Source: Ruminococcus sp.
Lineage (GTDB): Bacteria; Bacillota; Clostridia; Oscillospirales; Acutalibacteraceae
Length of the DNA: 64,000 nucleotides
Direction of reading: 5' to 3'
NCBI GenBank assembly: GCA_022510945.1
Contig: JAFLSK010000004.1
Coordinates: forward strand, 25,819-89,818
Position 1 is the first letter of the stretch, and each line of letters starts with the position of its first letter. A program made the translations under genes and the position numbers. This document shows positions 49,887-60,585 of the stretch, piece after piece. The notes beneath the pieces were generated by a model. It was given only the letters and a program-made list of their open reading frames with translations, was not told the DNA's origin and searched no databases.

Positions 49887-51755
49887 TTACTCTTCGATTG
49901 TATCTTCGTCATCGGATTCTTCTTCCCAAACGAACGTGCCGTTCATAACTGCCTCGAAGTCCTCGTTGTGCATTTTCTCATTTTTGATAAGATACTTCGC
50001 GACCTCGTGGAGCTTGTCGATATTCTCTTTGAGGAGTTCTTCCGCCTTTGAGTACGCGTCCTTTACGATTTTAAGCACAAGCTTATCAATCTTCGCCGCA
50101 GTCTCCTCGGAGTAGTCCTTAACGTGACCCATATCCTTACCGAGGAATACCTCGCCGCTCTGCTGACCGTAAGCGATTGGACCGAGTTCATCGGTCATAC
50201 CGTACTTAGTAACCATATTGCGTGCGGTTGATGTCGCTTTTTCAATATCGTTCGACGCACCGGTGGAGATGTCGTCGAGCACGATAGCCTCCGCAACACG
50301 TCCGCCGAGGTCAACAACAATATCCTCGAACATCTCGTTTCTCGAGTTGTATGACTTATCCTCGGCCGGCAGCGGCATAGTGTAGCCGCCCGCCATACCG
50401 CGCGGAATAATCGAAATTTCGTGAACGGGATCCTGCGTTTCGCACACATGGAAGAGGATAGCGTGACCCGCCTCGTGATAGGCGGTGAGGCGTTTTTCCT
50501 TCTCGGTCATAGCCTTGCTCTTCTTTTCCGCGCCGACAACAACCTTAATCGTTGCCTCCTCGATTTCCTTCATTGTGATAGCCTTTTTGTCCGCTCTTGC
50601 GGCAAGCAGAGCCGCCTCGTTCAGAAGATTCTCGAGGTCTGCGCCCGTAAAGCCGGCGGTAGTTTTCGCGATAGTGCGCAGGGTAACATCCGGCGCGAGC
50701 GGCTTTTTGCGCGCGTGCACCTTGAGGATAGCCTCACGTCCGTTGATGTCGGGATAGCCGACAATAACCTGACGGTCGAAACGACCGGGTCTCATAAGCG
50801 CGGGGTCGAGAATATCGGGGCGGTTGGTAGCCGCAATCATAATAACGCCCTCGTTTGCGCCGAAGCCGTCCATCTCAACCAGAAGCTGGTTTAAGGTCTG
50901 CTCGCGCTCGTCGTGACCGCCGCCGAGGCCCGCGCCTCTCTGGCGACCTACCGCGTCAATTTCGTCTATGAATACTATACAGGGTGAGTTTTTCTTAGCC
51001 TGGTCGAAGAGGTCGCGCACACGCGACGCACCCACGCCGACAAACATTTCTACAAAGTCAGAGCCTGAAATCGAGAAGAACGGAACGCCTGCCTCGCCCG
51101 CAACAGCGCGCGCAAGGAGAGTCTTACCCGTTCCCGGAGGGCCTACGAGCAGAACGCCCTTGGGGATTCGTGCGCCGAGAGTGTTGAACTTCTCGGGAGT
51201 TTTCAGAAACTCAACTATTTCCTCGAGTTCTTCTTTTTCCTCGTCAGCACCCGCAACATCGTCAAAGGTGGTTTTGCGCTTTTCGTCGTTCGTATTCTTA
51301 ATCTTAGCCTTGCCGAAGTTCATTTCCTTTCCGCCGAGGCCGCCGCCCATACGGCGGAATATAAAGAACCAGAACACAACGAGCAGAATGCCCATAATGA
51401 TGTACGGTACTATACTCATCAGAAGGGTATTATCCTGCTTTCTGACGAGGTCGTAGGTCATATTTTTATTATTCGAAACATAGGGCTTGATGTCAGCTCT
51501 GAACTCCTCGGGGTCAGCGAGAGTACCGTTTACGATAGTTTTCTTGCTGTCGTTGAGGGTGATTTTTATAGCGCCTGTTCCGTAGTTAATCACATAGTCG
51601 GCAACCTTACCTTGTTCAAAGTATCCCACCATTTTTGAGGTTGTGACCGCCTCGCCCTTCGGCTGGTTTGCAAACAGCAGAGCCATGACGAGAATCACAA
51701 CAACCGGAATACCGATGTATAGCAGTAGATTTCTCGTTTTTTTCTTATTATCCAA
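49887..51755 (-). CDS. ftsH: ATP-dependent zinc metalloprotease FtsH
   Basis: [61 protein letters not shown]. Confidence 0.98.
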   Translation of the reverse strand: MDNKKKTRNLLLYIGIPVVVILVMALLFANQPKGEAVTTSKMVGYFEQGKVADYVINYGTGAIKITLNDSKKTIVNGTLADPEEFRADIKPYVSNNKNMTYDLVRKQDNTLLMSIVPYIIMGILLVVFWFFIFRRMGGGLGGKEMNFGKAKIKNTNDEKRKTTFDDVAGADEEKEELEEIVEFLKTPEKFNTLGARIPKGVLLVGPPGTGKTLLARAVAGEAGVPFFSISGSDFVEMFVGVGASRVRDLFDQAKKNSPCIVFIDEIDAVGRQRGAGLGGGHDEREQTLNQLLVEMDGFGANEGVIMIAATNRPDILDPALMRPGRFDRQVIVGYPDINGREAILKVHARKKPLAPDVTLRTIAKTTAGFTGADLENLLNEAALLAARADKKAITMKEIEEATIKVVVGAEKKSKAMTEKEKRLTAYHEAGHAILFHVCETQDPVHEISIIPRGMAGGYTMPLPAEDKSYNSRNEMFEDIVVDLGGRVAEAIVLDDISTGASNDIEKATSTARNMVTKYGMTDELGPIAYGQQSGEVFLGKDMGHVKDYSEETAAKIDKLVLKIVKDAYSKAEELLKENIDKLHEVAKYLIKNEKMHNEDFEAVMNGTFVWEEESDDEDTIEE

Positions 51756-51801
51756 TACTTAGTCACTCCTTCATATAGTATTGTATTTTATTTGTGATTT
51801 A

Positions 51802-52338
51802 TTATGAATAGATTTCAGGTTTTAAAATACCTACATAAGGAAGTGTTCTGTAATCCTCCGCGTAGTCGAGTCCGTAGCCGACGATAAACGCGTCGGGAAT
51901 CACCTTGCCCACATAGTCGACGGGAATCTCGACCTGACGACGGTCGGGCTTGTCAAACAGCGTAACGATTTTTACGGAGTTCGCTTTCTTTGCGTAGAAA
52001 TACTGAACAAGGAAGTTAAGAGTATTGCCCGAGTCGATAATATCCTCAACAATAAGCAAATCCTTGCCTTCAACAGACTGTGAAACGTCCTTTAATACAT
52101 TCACGCGACCTGTGCTCTCCGTGCCGTTAGCGTAGGAAGAAACGACAACGAAGTCGATTTTAAAGTCGCTTTCCATAGTCTTCATCAAATCCGCCATAAA
52201 GAGCACACTGCCCTTGAGAACGCCTATCATCAGCAAATCCTTACCCTCGTAGTCCTTATCAATCTGACCTGCGAGATGTGTTACGATTTCCTTAAGCTCG
52301 TTTTCGCTTACGAGTATGCTTTCAACATCCTTATGCAT
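51802..52338 (-). CDS. hpt: Hypoxanthine phosphoribosyltransferase
   Basis: LLIVEDIIDSGNTLNFL; MIGVLKGSVLFMADL. Confidence 0.96.
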   Translation of the reverse strand: MHKDVESILVSENELKEIVTHLAGQIDKDYEGKDLLMIGVLKGSVLFMADLMKTMESDFKIDFVVVSSYANGTESTGRVNVLKDVSQSVEGKDLLIVEDIIDSGNTLNFLVQYFYAKKANSVKIVTLFDKPDRRQVEIPVDYVGKVIPDAFIVGYGLDYAEDYRTLPYVGILKPEIYS

Positions 52339-52371
52339 TATTTTTACCTCTTTCCTTATACTTAACCCTGA

Positions 52372-53670
52372 TTAAAAATTAGTATTAACTTTAATATTTA
52401 TTCCGATTTTTTTCAGTTCTTTACCGTTTTCGGAAAATCCGATACCTTCCGCCCAGAGAATATCCGACCCGTCAGCGAGAACGATGACGTTGTCGCGCGT
52501 TTCCTCAGGGATTTTAAGCTCGTTAAAAAATTTTTTTAAGGTTTTTGTTACCCGTCTTTTAGGGAGAGTGATTTTGTCGCCTGCCATGCGGGTTCTGAAC
52601 ACAAGCTTTCTGTCGGTTGGAAAATGTGTTTCGTTACATTCTGCTTCATATATTTTGCCTTTATATATAAAGCTTGTATTCGGGCTTAATTCTACAAAAG
52701 AAAATAACTCTTTATCTCGTTCTGTCTTAACAAACCTGAGCACGCCCTGCTTGCACACTGCTCTCACCGAGCCCGAAAGGTCAATCGCTCCGCCTATTTC
52801 AAGGCAGTCGGAGATAATTTTCAGCTTTACATACTCGGGCTCGACGCCGTTTTGCTTACACAAAAGATAGAGAACCTCGTGTCTGAGCGCTGTCGGCAAT
52901 GCGGCAAGTCCGCTACAGCTATAGCCGTTTTGTACTGCGATTTGTTCAATCGCTTTATTTGCGCTTAATTCTATAAAAGAATTAATTCCTCTCAGCATTT
53001 CGCTGTTATTGGTAATGTTGTTTTCAAATCCCGCGTTAATTTCCTTTAAAACAGGCACAACCGCGTGGCGGATTTTGTTGCGAGTGTAGTCGTCGGTGAG
53101 GTTTGAACTGTCGGTAACGTAGCTTAACCCGTTATCATTACAGTAGTTCTCGACCTGCTTGCGCGTGACGTAAATCAGCGGTCGGATAATATCGCCGCGC
53201 ACGGGCTGAATACCGCACATTCCGTTTAGCCCCGCGCCTCGTGCCAGGTTAAAGAGTACCGTTTCCGCGTTGTCGCTTGCGGTGTGCGCCGTGGCGGTTT
53301 TTGCGCCGAGCTTTTCACAAAGTTCCGAGAAAAACTCATACCTGACATTTCGTCCGCACATCTCCGTGCCTATCCCCTGCTCCGCTGCAAGGCCTTTAAC
53401 ATCGAGGCTCTTTTCGAACAGTTCCACAGAGTTTTTCTCGCACAAATCGCGCACAAAGCTTTCGTCGCGCATAGATTCCTCTCCGCGCAGATTGTGATTA
53501 ACGTGAGCGGCATAGAGCGACAAGCCGTACTTTTCGCGCAGACTGAGCAGTACATAAAACAGCGCTACGGAGTCTGCTCCGCCCGAAAGCGCAACGACGA
53601 TTTTGTCGCCGCTTTTAAGCATATTATTATCGGTAATCGCGCGTATTACCGCGCTGTAAAAATCATTCAT
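52372..53670 (-). CDS. tilS: tRNA(Ile)-lysidine synthase
   Basis: KIVVALSGGADSVALFYVL; AAHVNHNLRGEESMRDE; TDSSNLTDDYTRNKIRH. Confidence 0.96.
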   Translation of the reverse strand: MNDFYSAVIRAITDNNMLKSGDKIVVALSGGADSVALFYVLLSLREKYGLSLYAAHVNHNLRGEESMRDESFVRDLCEKNSVELFEKSLDVKGLAAEQGIGTEMCGRNVRYEFFSELCEKLGAKTATAHTASDNAETVLFNLARGAGLNGMCGIQPVRGDIIRPLIYVTRKQVENYCNDNGLSYVTDSSNLTDDYTRNKIRHAVVPVLKEINAGFENNITNNSEMLRGINSFIELSANKAIEQIAVQNGYSCSGLAALPTALRHEVLYLLCKQNGVEPEYVKLKIISDCLEIGGAIDLSGSVRAVCKQGVLRFVKTERDKELFSFVELSPNTSFIYKGKIYEAECNETHFPTDRKLVFRTRMAGDKITLPKRRVTKTLKKFFNELKIPEETRDNVIVLADGSDILWAEGIGFSENGKELKKIGINIKVNTNF

Positions 53671-55033
53671 AGTGGGTTCTGTCGGGCGATGTAAACCGCA
53701 TAAACTCTCCCTGCCAGTGCAGTTTTACGGGCATAGTCTCGCCGTGGCGGTTCTTAGCGACGATACACTCGCCGCTGTTCTGGTCGGGTGCGGGACCAGC
53801 CTCGTTTTCTCCGCCTTTCGCGTAGTAGCCCTCGCGGTACAAAAACAGAATAATGTCCGCGTCCTGCTCGATTGAACCCGATTCACGAAGGTCGGAGAGC
53901 ATCGGACGGTGGTCGGTTCGGCTCTCAGCGGCACGGTTTAACTGTGAGAGACAAATCAGCGGCACGTTCAGTTCCTTTGCAAGAATTTTGAGGTTTCGGG
54001 TAATTTCCGAGACCTCCTGAACGCGGTTGTCGATACGACGTCCGCTCGTCATAAGCTGGAGGTAGTCAATGAGCACGAGGTCAATGTTCTTGAGCCTTCT
54101 CAGCTTCGACTTAATCTCCGTAACGGTTATACCCGGCGTGTCGTCGAGGTAGAAGTCGCACTTTGAGAGCACGTCGCCCGCGGACACAAGCCTCGTCCAT
54201 TCCTCGTCGTTGAGCTTGCCTGTACGAAGCTTCGTACCCTGCACTAAAGCCTCCGAGGAGAGAAGTCGCGACGCTAACTGCTCCTTCGTCATTTCGAGCG
54301 AGAAGAACGCCACCGTTTTCTTAGCGGTTGAGGCGACGTACTTCGCGATATTAAGCGCAAAGCTCGTTTTACCCATACCCGGTCGCGCCGCAAGGAGAAT
54401 AAGGTCGGAGCGGTTAAGTCCTGTGATTACTTTATCTAAATCGCCGATACCCGTGGATATAGGCTTGAGGTTATCGTCTGTGTTATTGTTGAGCGCGTCG
54501 AGGCGGTCGAACTCCTTTAGGATTACCTTCGAGAGCAGCTCAAGGCCCTGCGTATTGTCGCGTCGGATGTCAAAAATCCGCTGCTCCGCGGAGTCGATGA
54601 GCACCTGCGGCTCTTCCTCTCCCGCCGTCGCCTCGTCGATAATGTCGTGAGACGCGGTGATTAGCCTTCTAACGTCGTACTTCTCGCGGACAATCTTAGC
54701 GTACTCCGTCGCGTTGGAAACGGACGGACAGTTGTTCGCGAGGTCTAAAAGATATGTCTTACCCGTTGCATCATCGAAATGCTTGTTGCGCTTGAGTTCC
54801 TCGAGCAATGTTACGAAGTCAACGTTATTTCCCGCGTTGAAGAGGTCAAGCATTGCGCCGTAGACCACGCGGTGAGTGTTGACGTAGAAATACTTTGAGT
54901 CACTGAGAATTACGGCGACCTCATTGAGCACATTGCCGTCGAGAATAGCCGCGCCGAGCACAGCCTGCTCCGCCTCCGCGCTGTAGGGCAGGTTGAACCC
55001 GTCATATCCCGTTTTAATGTTTTTTTCTGCCAT
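53663..55033 (-). CDS. dnaB: Replicative DNA helicase
   Basis: LPYSAEAEQAVLGAAILD; LILLAARPGMGKTSFALNIA; LSDLRESGSIEQDADIILFLYR. Confidence 0.98.
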   Translation of the reverse strand: MAEKNIKTGYDGFNLPYSAEAEQAVLGAAILDGNVLNEVAVILSDSKYFYVNTHRVVYGAMLDLFNAGNNVDFVTLLEELKRNKHFDDATGKTYLLDLANNCPSVSNATEYAKIVREKYDVRRLITASHDIIDEATAGEEEPQVLIDSAEQRIFDIRRDNTQGLELLSKVILKEFDRLDALNNNTDDNLKPISTGIGDLDKVITGLNRSDLILLAARPGMGKTSFALNIAKYVASTAKKTVAFFSLEMTKEQLASRLLSSEALVQGTKLRTGKLNDEEWTRLVSAGDVLSKCDFYLDDTPGITVTEIKSKLRRLKNIDLVLIDYLQLMTSGRRIDNRVQEVSEITRNLKILAKELNVPLICLSQLNRAAESRTDHRPMLSDLRESGSIEQDADIILFLYREGYYAKGGENEAGPAPDQNSGECIVAKNRHGETMPVKLHWQGEFMRFTSPDRTHYE

Positions 55034-55074
55034 TTCTGTATCCTTAATATGTAGATAATCGGGAATTAAATCCT

Positions 55075-55518
55075 TTATCCCTCGACTACCTCTATGTTAA
55101 CCTTAGCAGAGATACCTGTGTATAGCTTGACCTCTGCCTCATACTTGCCGAATGTTTTAATTTCGCTTCTGAGGGATACCTTGCGCTTGTCAACGCTTAC
55201 GTTGTATCTCTGTTTGATTTCGTTCGCGATGTCCTTGGCGGTTATGCTGCCGAAAAGCTTGTCGTTCTGACCCTTGGCGCGCATAACGAGGGTCTTACCC
55301 TCAATCTGACTTTTATAATGCTCTGCCTGAGCCTTCTGGGTTGCGATTTTATAGTTCTTGCTGTCCTCTGCGTTCTTATATTCATTCATCGCCTGAGCAT
55401 TAGCCTCGCGCGCTAACTTCTTCGGGAAGAGGAAGTTGCGTGCATAGCCGTCGGATGCGTTAACAAGCTCGCCTTTCTTGCCGAGCGATTTTACATCCTG
55501 TAACAAAATTACTTTCAT
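55075..55518 (-). CDS. rplI: 50S ribosomal protein L9
   Basis: [36 protein letters not shown]. Confidence 0.98.
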   Translation of the reverse strand: MKVILLQDVKSLGKKGELVNASDGYARNFLFPKKLAREANAQAMNEYKNAEDSKNYKIATQKAQAEHYKSQIEGKTLVMRAKGQNDKLFGSITAKDIANEIKQRYNVSVDKRKVSLRSEIKTFGKYEAEVKLYTGISAKVNIEVVEG

Positions 55519-55532
55519 TCATATCGTCCTTT

Positions 55533-57467
55533 CTATACTGAAGTATTATTTAACGTTTCAATCAACTTTGCCTTAGCTTCTTCGGGCGTGGTGTTCTCAA
55601 GCTGTACTGCCGCCATATTCTGGTGACCGCCGCCGCCGAGAGCCTCCATAATCACCTGCACGTTCATTTTGCCGTAGCTGCGCGCAGATATGTTTATAAC
55701 GTCGTTCGATTTAAATATCACAAAGCTTGCGACAACCTTGGAAACCGTGAGCAGTTCGTCGGCAGCCTGAGCGGCTACGAGGCGAATGTCGCGCGTTTCC
55801 GAATCTGCTATAACGACAGCGCAACCGTCGATAATTTCAGCTTTGCTGACTATCTCGAACTTCTCGCGGTAGGTATCGAGCGAGCCCGCAAAGAGCGCCT
55901 TGGTCTCGACAGTGTCCGCGCCTCTTTTCCTGAGGAACGCCGCGGCCTCAAATGTGCGCACACCCGTGCGGATAACGAAGTTCTTCGTATCAAGCATAAT
56001 GCCCGCAAGCAGCGCCTCAGCCTGTAGCTTATCCACGAAGTTTTCGCCGAGATATGTTATAAGCTCGGTAATCATCTCAGACGCTGATGAAGCGATAGGC
56101 TCGTGGTAGAAAACTATCGAATTATCTATGAAGTTGACCATCTTCCTGTGGTGGTCGACAACAATTATCCTTTTGCTCTTTTTCAGCACCTCGGGACTCT
56201 CGACCACATCGGGGATATGAGTGTCCACAACGATAAGCAGGGTTTTCGAGGATATGCCCTTTAAGGCGTCCTCGGGAGTGATGAACATATTTTGTCCGCT
56301 CTCTTCGACGAGGTCGATGAGGCTCTGCGCCATTGAGGTTTCCTTGTTAAGAACTATGCGACAGTGCTTTTTGCAGCTTTTTTCAATTACAGGCTGTAAG
56401 CCTACTGCGGCGCCTACGCAGTCGAGGTCGGAGAATCGGTGACCCATTATCAAGACCTTATCCGACTCGGAAACCGCCCTCGCTATTGAGGTCGCGATAA
56501 CGCGGCTTCTGACCTTGCTCATTCGCTCGATTCCCGTCGAAATTCCGCCGAAGAACTCATAATTATCGTCGTGCATAACGGCTACCTGGTCGCCGCCTCT
56601 GCCGAGCGCCATATCGAGGGCTTTTCTCGCCTTCTGCTCGCTGTCAATAAGCGTATCGCAGTCAGCGCCTATTCCGACCGAAATCGTCGCCTCGCGGTTG
56701 TTGTACCTGATTGAGCGGATTTCCTTTAGTATCGGGAACTTATCCTTTATCTGCTTTTCAAGGTGAAGCTTATCGAAGATAAGCATATATTTATTCGACG
56801 GAAGGCTCTTAAACAAAGCGTTGTTTTCGTGCGCAAAACGCAGAAGCTTTTCCTCGAGAGAGAGGATAACTCGAACGCTTTCCTCCTCGCTGTCGCCAGA
56901 GAATTCCTCGCGGTTGTCGAACACAACGAGCGCGACGGATTTGCGCGTGTCGTTGTACTTCTTCACCGTTTCCTTATAATATGTATTGTCGATATAAAAG
57001 CAGATATAGCCGTCGGACGCGTTGGTGCAGAAAACGGTGTAGTGCTTGCCGTCGAGGTCAATATCAAAGCCCTCCGAGTCGGCAACGTCCTCGATGCTAC
57101 GGGAGCCAATATACTCGGAGATGTTGTCATTTACAGGGTTTCTGCCGAGGCAGAGCTGTTTTTTAAAGCGAGAATTTGACCAGAGGATATCGCCGAATCT
57201 GCCCGCAACAACCACAGGCATCTTGAATCGCTCAAGATACGACTGGTTAACCTCGGAGATATTGGAAATTGCCGAGGCTATTGTTCTGTTGATATAGCGC
57301 TTAAAGCTCACTGCGAACAGCACTACCACAAGCATTGACGCTACCGCAATCGTCGCCTCAACCACAGAGAGAATGTAGCTGAAACGGTAGGATACGAGCG
57401 CCATACCGAGCATTACTGCGGAGAAAATTATAAACAGTGGTGACGATGTCCAGACTTTCCTTCTCAT
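55533..57467 (-). CDS. gdpP: GdpP-type DHH phosphodiesterase
   Basis: 2 TM + degenerate GGDEF + DHH: VLIMGHRFSDLDCVGAAVGL; IIVVDHHRKM; GGGGHQNMAAVQ. Confidence 0.94.
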   Translation of the reverse strand: MRRKVWTSSPLFIIFSAVMLGMALVSYRFSYILSVVEATIAVASMLVVVLFAVSFKRYINRTIASAISNISEVNQSYLERFKMPVVVAGRFGDILWSNSRFKKQLCLGRNPVNDNISEYIGSRSIEDVADSEGFDIDLDGKHYTVFCTNASDGYICFYIDNTYYKETVKKYNDTRKSVALVVFDNREEFSGDSEEESVRVILSLEEKLLRFAHENNALFKSLPSNKYMLIFDKLHLEKQIKDKFPILKEIRSIRYNNREATISVGIGADCDTLIDSEQKARKALDMALGRGGDQVAVMHDDNYEFFGGISTGIERMSKVRSRVIATSIARAVSESDKVLIMGHRFSDLDCVGAAVGLQPVIEKSCKKHCRIVLNKETSMAQSLIDLVEESGQNMFITPEDALKGISSKTLLIVVDTHIPDVVESPEVLKKSKRIIVVDHHRKMVNFIDNSIVFYHEPIASSASEMITELITYLGENFVDKLQAEALLAGIMLDTKNFVIRTGVRTFEAAAFLRKRGADTVETKALFAGSLDTYREKFEIVSKAEIIDGCAVVIADSETRDIRLVAAQAADELLTVSKVVASFVIFKSNDVINISARSYGKMNVQVIMEALGGGGHQNMAAVQLENTTPEEAKAKLIETLNNTSV

Positions 57468-57548
57468 AAATTTTACCCTTGTTAAGTGACTTTATAGGAA
57501 ATTTTGCCCGAGAGGGTGAAGCACCCTCCCGCAACATTTATATACAGA

Positions 57549-59357
57549 TTATACTTCCTGCAAAATAGGCAGAATCATCGGCGAACGACGGGTTTTCTGA
57601 CTTATCATCTTCGAAACCTCGTCCTTGATTCTGTTTTTGATTGCACCCCATTCGTGAATGTTGTTGTCCGCGCAGTTCTCGAGGATATCGAGCGACAGCT
57701 TACGGATTTCGTCTAAGAGTTCCTCGCTCTCGCGAACATACACGAAACCTCTCGACACAATATCGGGGCCGCTGATAACGTGACCGTCGTACACGTCGAG
57801 CGACGCGACGATGATAATTAGTCCGTCCTCAGCGAGGTGCTTTCTGTCGCGGAGCACGATTGAGCCGACATCGCCTACGCCGAGGCCGTCCACAAACACC
57901 TTGCCCGCGGGCACGGGTGCAAGTTCCTTCATATAATTCTCGTTGATTTCGACCTGACTGCCGATATCGCCGATGAAAATATTCTTCTTATCGACGCCGA
58001 GCGAGAGTGCAAGCTCCGCGTTCTTTCTCAGGTGCTTTTGCTCGCCGTGAACGGGTATGAAATACTTTGCGTTCACGAGTTTCTGAACAATTTTCAGTTC
58101 CTCCTGACACGCGTGACCCGAAACGTGAACATCGTACATACTCTCGTAAATCACACGGCAACCGCGCTTTAAAAGCTCGTCGACAACGTTGCCGACCGTT
58201 TTCTCGTTGCCGGGGATTGGGTTTGCGGAAATGATGATAAAATCTCCCTCACCGACCATAACCTTGCGGTGGTCGGAGTACGCCATACGCGACAGCGCGG
58301 ACATAGGCTCGCCCTGACTGCCGGTGGTGATGAGAACAATCTGCTCGGGAGTGTAGCGGTTGAGCATATCTATATCAATGATAATGCCTTCGGGAACCTT
58401 CAGATATCCTAACTCCTTGGCAACGTTCATATAGTTAACCATAGAGCGTCCCGAGAAGGCAACCTTGCGGTTGTATTTCTCAGCGCAGTTGATAATCTGC
58501 TGAACTCTATTAACATTCGACGCGAAGGTCGCGATGATAATTCTGTTTTTAGACGCCTCGTTAAAAAGACTGTCGAGGCTGTGGGTTACGGTCTGCTCAG
58601 TAGCAGTGTAGCCGGGTCTTTCTGCGTTCGTACTCTCACAGAAGAACGCTAACACGCCCTCGTGACCGAGTCGCGCGAAGGAATGTAAATCAATCATATC
58701 CCCCACAAACGGGGTACAGTCGATTTTGAAGTCGCCCGAGTGAACGACAACGCCTGCGGGCGTATGCAGAGCGATTGCGACCGAGTCGGGAATTGAGTGG
58801 TTGACGTGGATAAACTCAGCCTCAAAAGAGCCTAACTTCACCCTACCGCCGGCGTTTACCACGTTGAGCTTCGCCGAGTTAAAGAGATTGTGCTCCTTCA
58901 GCTTGTTGCCGAGGAGTCCGATTGTGAGCGGCGTACCGTAAATCGGAATATTCATTTTTGAAAGCAAGAACGGAATACCGCCTATATGGTCCTCGTGACC
59001 GTGGGTAATTACGAGGCCCTTAACCCTGTCTATGTTCTGCTCAACATATGTGAAGTCAGGGATTACAAGGTCGACGCCGAGCATATCGCCGTCGGGGAAC
59101 GCCATACCGCAGTCAAGAAGAACTATATCGCCCTCGCACTCGAACAGAGTGATGTTCTTTCCGATTTCGTTGAGGCCGCCGAGGAACGCAACCTTTATCG
59201 AGGGCTTCTGCACAGCGGGTTTCTTCGGACGAGCTGCGTTTTTCTTAGCTTTATTTACGCTTTTTCTTTTATCGTCAGAGTAGCGTTTTGCAGAATAAGA
59301 CTTCGCGTTGCGCTTGCCGCTGTAGCGTTTTCTGTTATTGTTGTTATCTGCTGACAC
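57549..59357 (-). CDS. rnjA: Ribonuclease J
   Basis: VAFLGGLNEIGKNITLFECEGDIVLLDCGMAFP; VITHGHEDHIGGIPFLL; basic N-terminal extension. GTG start. Confidence 0.96.
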   Translation of the reverse strand: MSADNNNNRKRYSGKRNAKSYSAKRYSDDKRKSVNKAKKNAARPKKPAVQKPSIKVAFLGGLNEIGKNITLFECEGDIVLLDCGMAFPDGDMLGVDLVIPDFTYVEQNIDRVKGLVITHGHEDHIGGIPFLLSKMNIPIYGTPLTIGLLGNKLKEHNLFNSAKLNVVNAGGRVKLGSFEAEFIHVNHSIPDSVAIALHTPAGVVVHSGDFKIDCTPFVGDMIDLHSFARLGHEGVLAFFCESTNAERPGYTATEQTVTHSLDSLFNEASKNRIIIATFASNVNRVQQIINCAEKYNRKVAFSGRSMVNYMNVAKELGYLKVPEGIIIDIDMLNRYTPEQIVLITTGSQGEPMSALSRMAYSDHRKVMVGEGDFIIISANPIPGNEKTVGNVVDELLKRGCRVIYESMYDVHVSGHACQEELKIVQKLVNAKYFIPVHGEQKHLRKNAELALSLGVDKKNIFIGDIGSQVEINENYMKELAPVPAGKVFVDGLGVGDVGSIVLRDRKHLAEDGLIIIVASLDVYDGHVISGPDIVSRGFVYVRESEELLDEIRKLSLDILENCADNNIHEWGAIKNRIKDEVSKMISQKTRRSPMILPILQEV

Positions 59358-59389
59358 AAATTTACCTCCATTTTTCAGATTTTATGTAA

Positions 59390-59808
59390 CGGCTCTTCTT
59401 TGATGTCAAGCCTCGTTGCTCTCCGCTGTTCCTCAATTAACTTCCACTCCCCAAATCTGCTTCGCAATAGTCAATTGCTACACAGATTAGTTGTCGCCAG
59501 TCGTTAATTGAGGGCTCCGAGCCTCGGCTCTTCTTTGATGTCAAGCCTCGTTGCTCTCCGCTGTTCCTCAATTAACTTCCACTCCCCAAATCTGCTGCGC
59601 AATCGTTGATTGCTGCGCAGATTAGTTGTTGCCGGTCGTTAATTGAGGGCTCAGAGCCTCGGCTCTTCTTTAATGTCAAGCCTCGTTGTCCTTCGCTATT
59701 CCGAAAATAACTCCCACTCCCTAAATCTGCTGCGCAATAGTTGATTGCTGTGCAGATTAGTTGTCGCCGGTCGTTAATTGAGGGCTACGAGCCTCGGCTC
59801 TTCTTTAA
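59390..59808 (-). repeat. Three tandem 135-bp units plus 14-bp partial
   Basis: cggctcttctt recurs at 59390, 59525, 59660 and 59795 (period exactly 135); units contain CTCAATTAAC/GTTAATTGAG, AATCTGC..GCAATC/GATTGC..GCAGATT and GGCTNNGAGCC inverted repeats. Confidence 0.95.
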
Positions 59809-59855
59809 GACAAATTGCGCTATTTGCCTATTATCCGATTATAATTATTCATAAT

Positions 59856-59885
59856 ATTTTAACTTATTTCGCATATGTATGTCAA
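59856..59885 (-). promoter_or_regulatory. Putative rnjA promoter upstream of the tandem array
   Basis: Minus strand TTGACA-N18-TAAAAT. Confidence 0.6.
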
Positions 59886-60028
59886 GTGATTTAAGGAAGA
59901 AATCGGAAAACACCTACAGCCGATCAATTTGTATTATTGACCGCTTTATTTACCCTTAGTCACATACCGCTTAACGCGTTTACTCACGAAATAAATTTAA
60001 AAAATATAAATTCCTATGAAAAAAACAG

Positions 60029-60057
60029 TTGCAATTGACTAACCATAGTATTATAAT
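60029..60057 (+). promoter_or_regulatory. Putative rnhA promoter
   Basis: TTGCAA-N17-TATAAT. Confidence 0.65.
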
Positions 60058-60114
60058 AGGGTTTGGCATATTATAAGCTGATTAATTTTCGGCTAATTCA
60101 TTCGGAGTGATACT

Positions 60115-60552
60115 GTGAAAAAAGTAGAGATTTTTACGGACGGCGCCTGCAAGGGCAATCCCGGTCCGGGCGGCTGGGGCTCGATACTCCGCTACAAGAC
60201 GACCGAGCGCGAAATCTCGGGCGGAGAAGCGAACACCACCAACAACCGAATGGAGCTTATGGCTGTAATAAAGGCCCTCGAAATGCTAAAGGAACCGTGC
60301 GAGGTCACTCTCTACACCGACAGTCAGTATGTCGCCAACGCGCTAAAGCTCGGCTGGGCTAAGAAGTGGAAGGCTAACGGCTGGATGCGCAACAAAAAGG
60401 AAAAGGCTTTAAACCCTGAACTGTGGGACAAGCTTCTTACCCTTTACGACGCGCACGAGGTCGAGGTTGTATGGGTAAAAGGTCACGCGGGTCACCCTGA
60501 AAACGAGCGTTGCGACCGCCTTGCCGTAGCCGCAGCGGAACAATATATATAA
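60115..60552 (+). CDS. rnhA: Ribonuclease HI
   Basis: [45 protein letters not shown]. Confidence 0.98.
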   Translation: MKKVEIFTDGACKGNPGPGGWGSILRYKTTEREISGGEANTTNNRMELMAVIKALEMLKEPCEVTLYTDSQYVANALKLGWAKKWKANGWMRNKKEKALNPELWDKLLTLYDAHEVEVVWVKGHAGHPENERCDRLAVAAAEQYI

Positions 60553-60585
60553 CTTATATACATATATAAACGAAAGGTTGATTAT

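Noticed and set aside
59390-59808. CRISPR array
   Set aside because: The 135-bp units are directly tandem with no unique spacers, and no cas genes are present.
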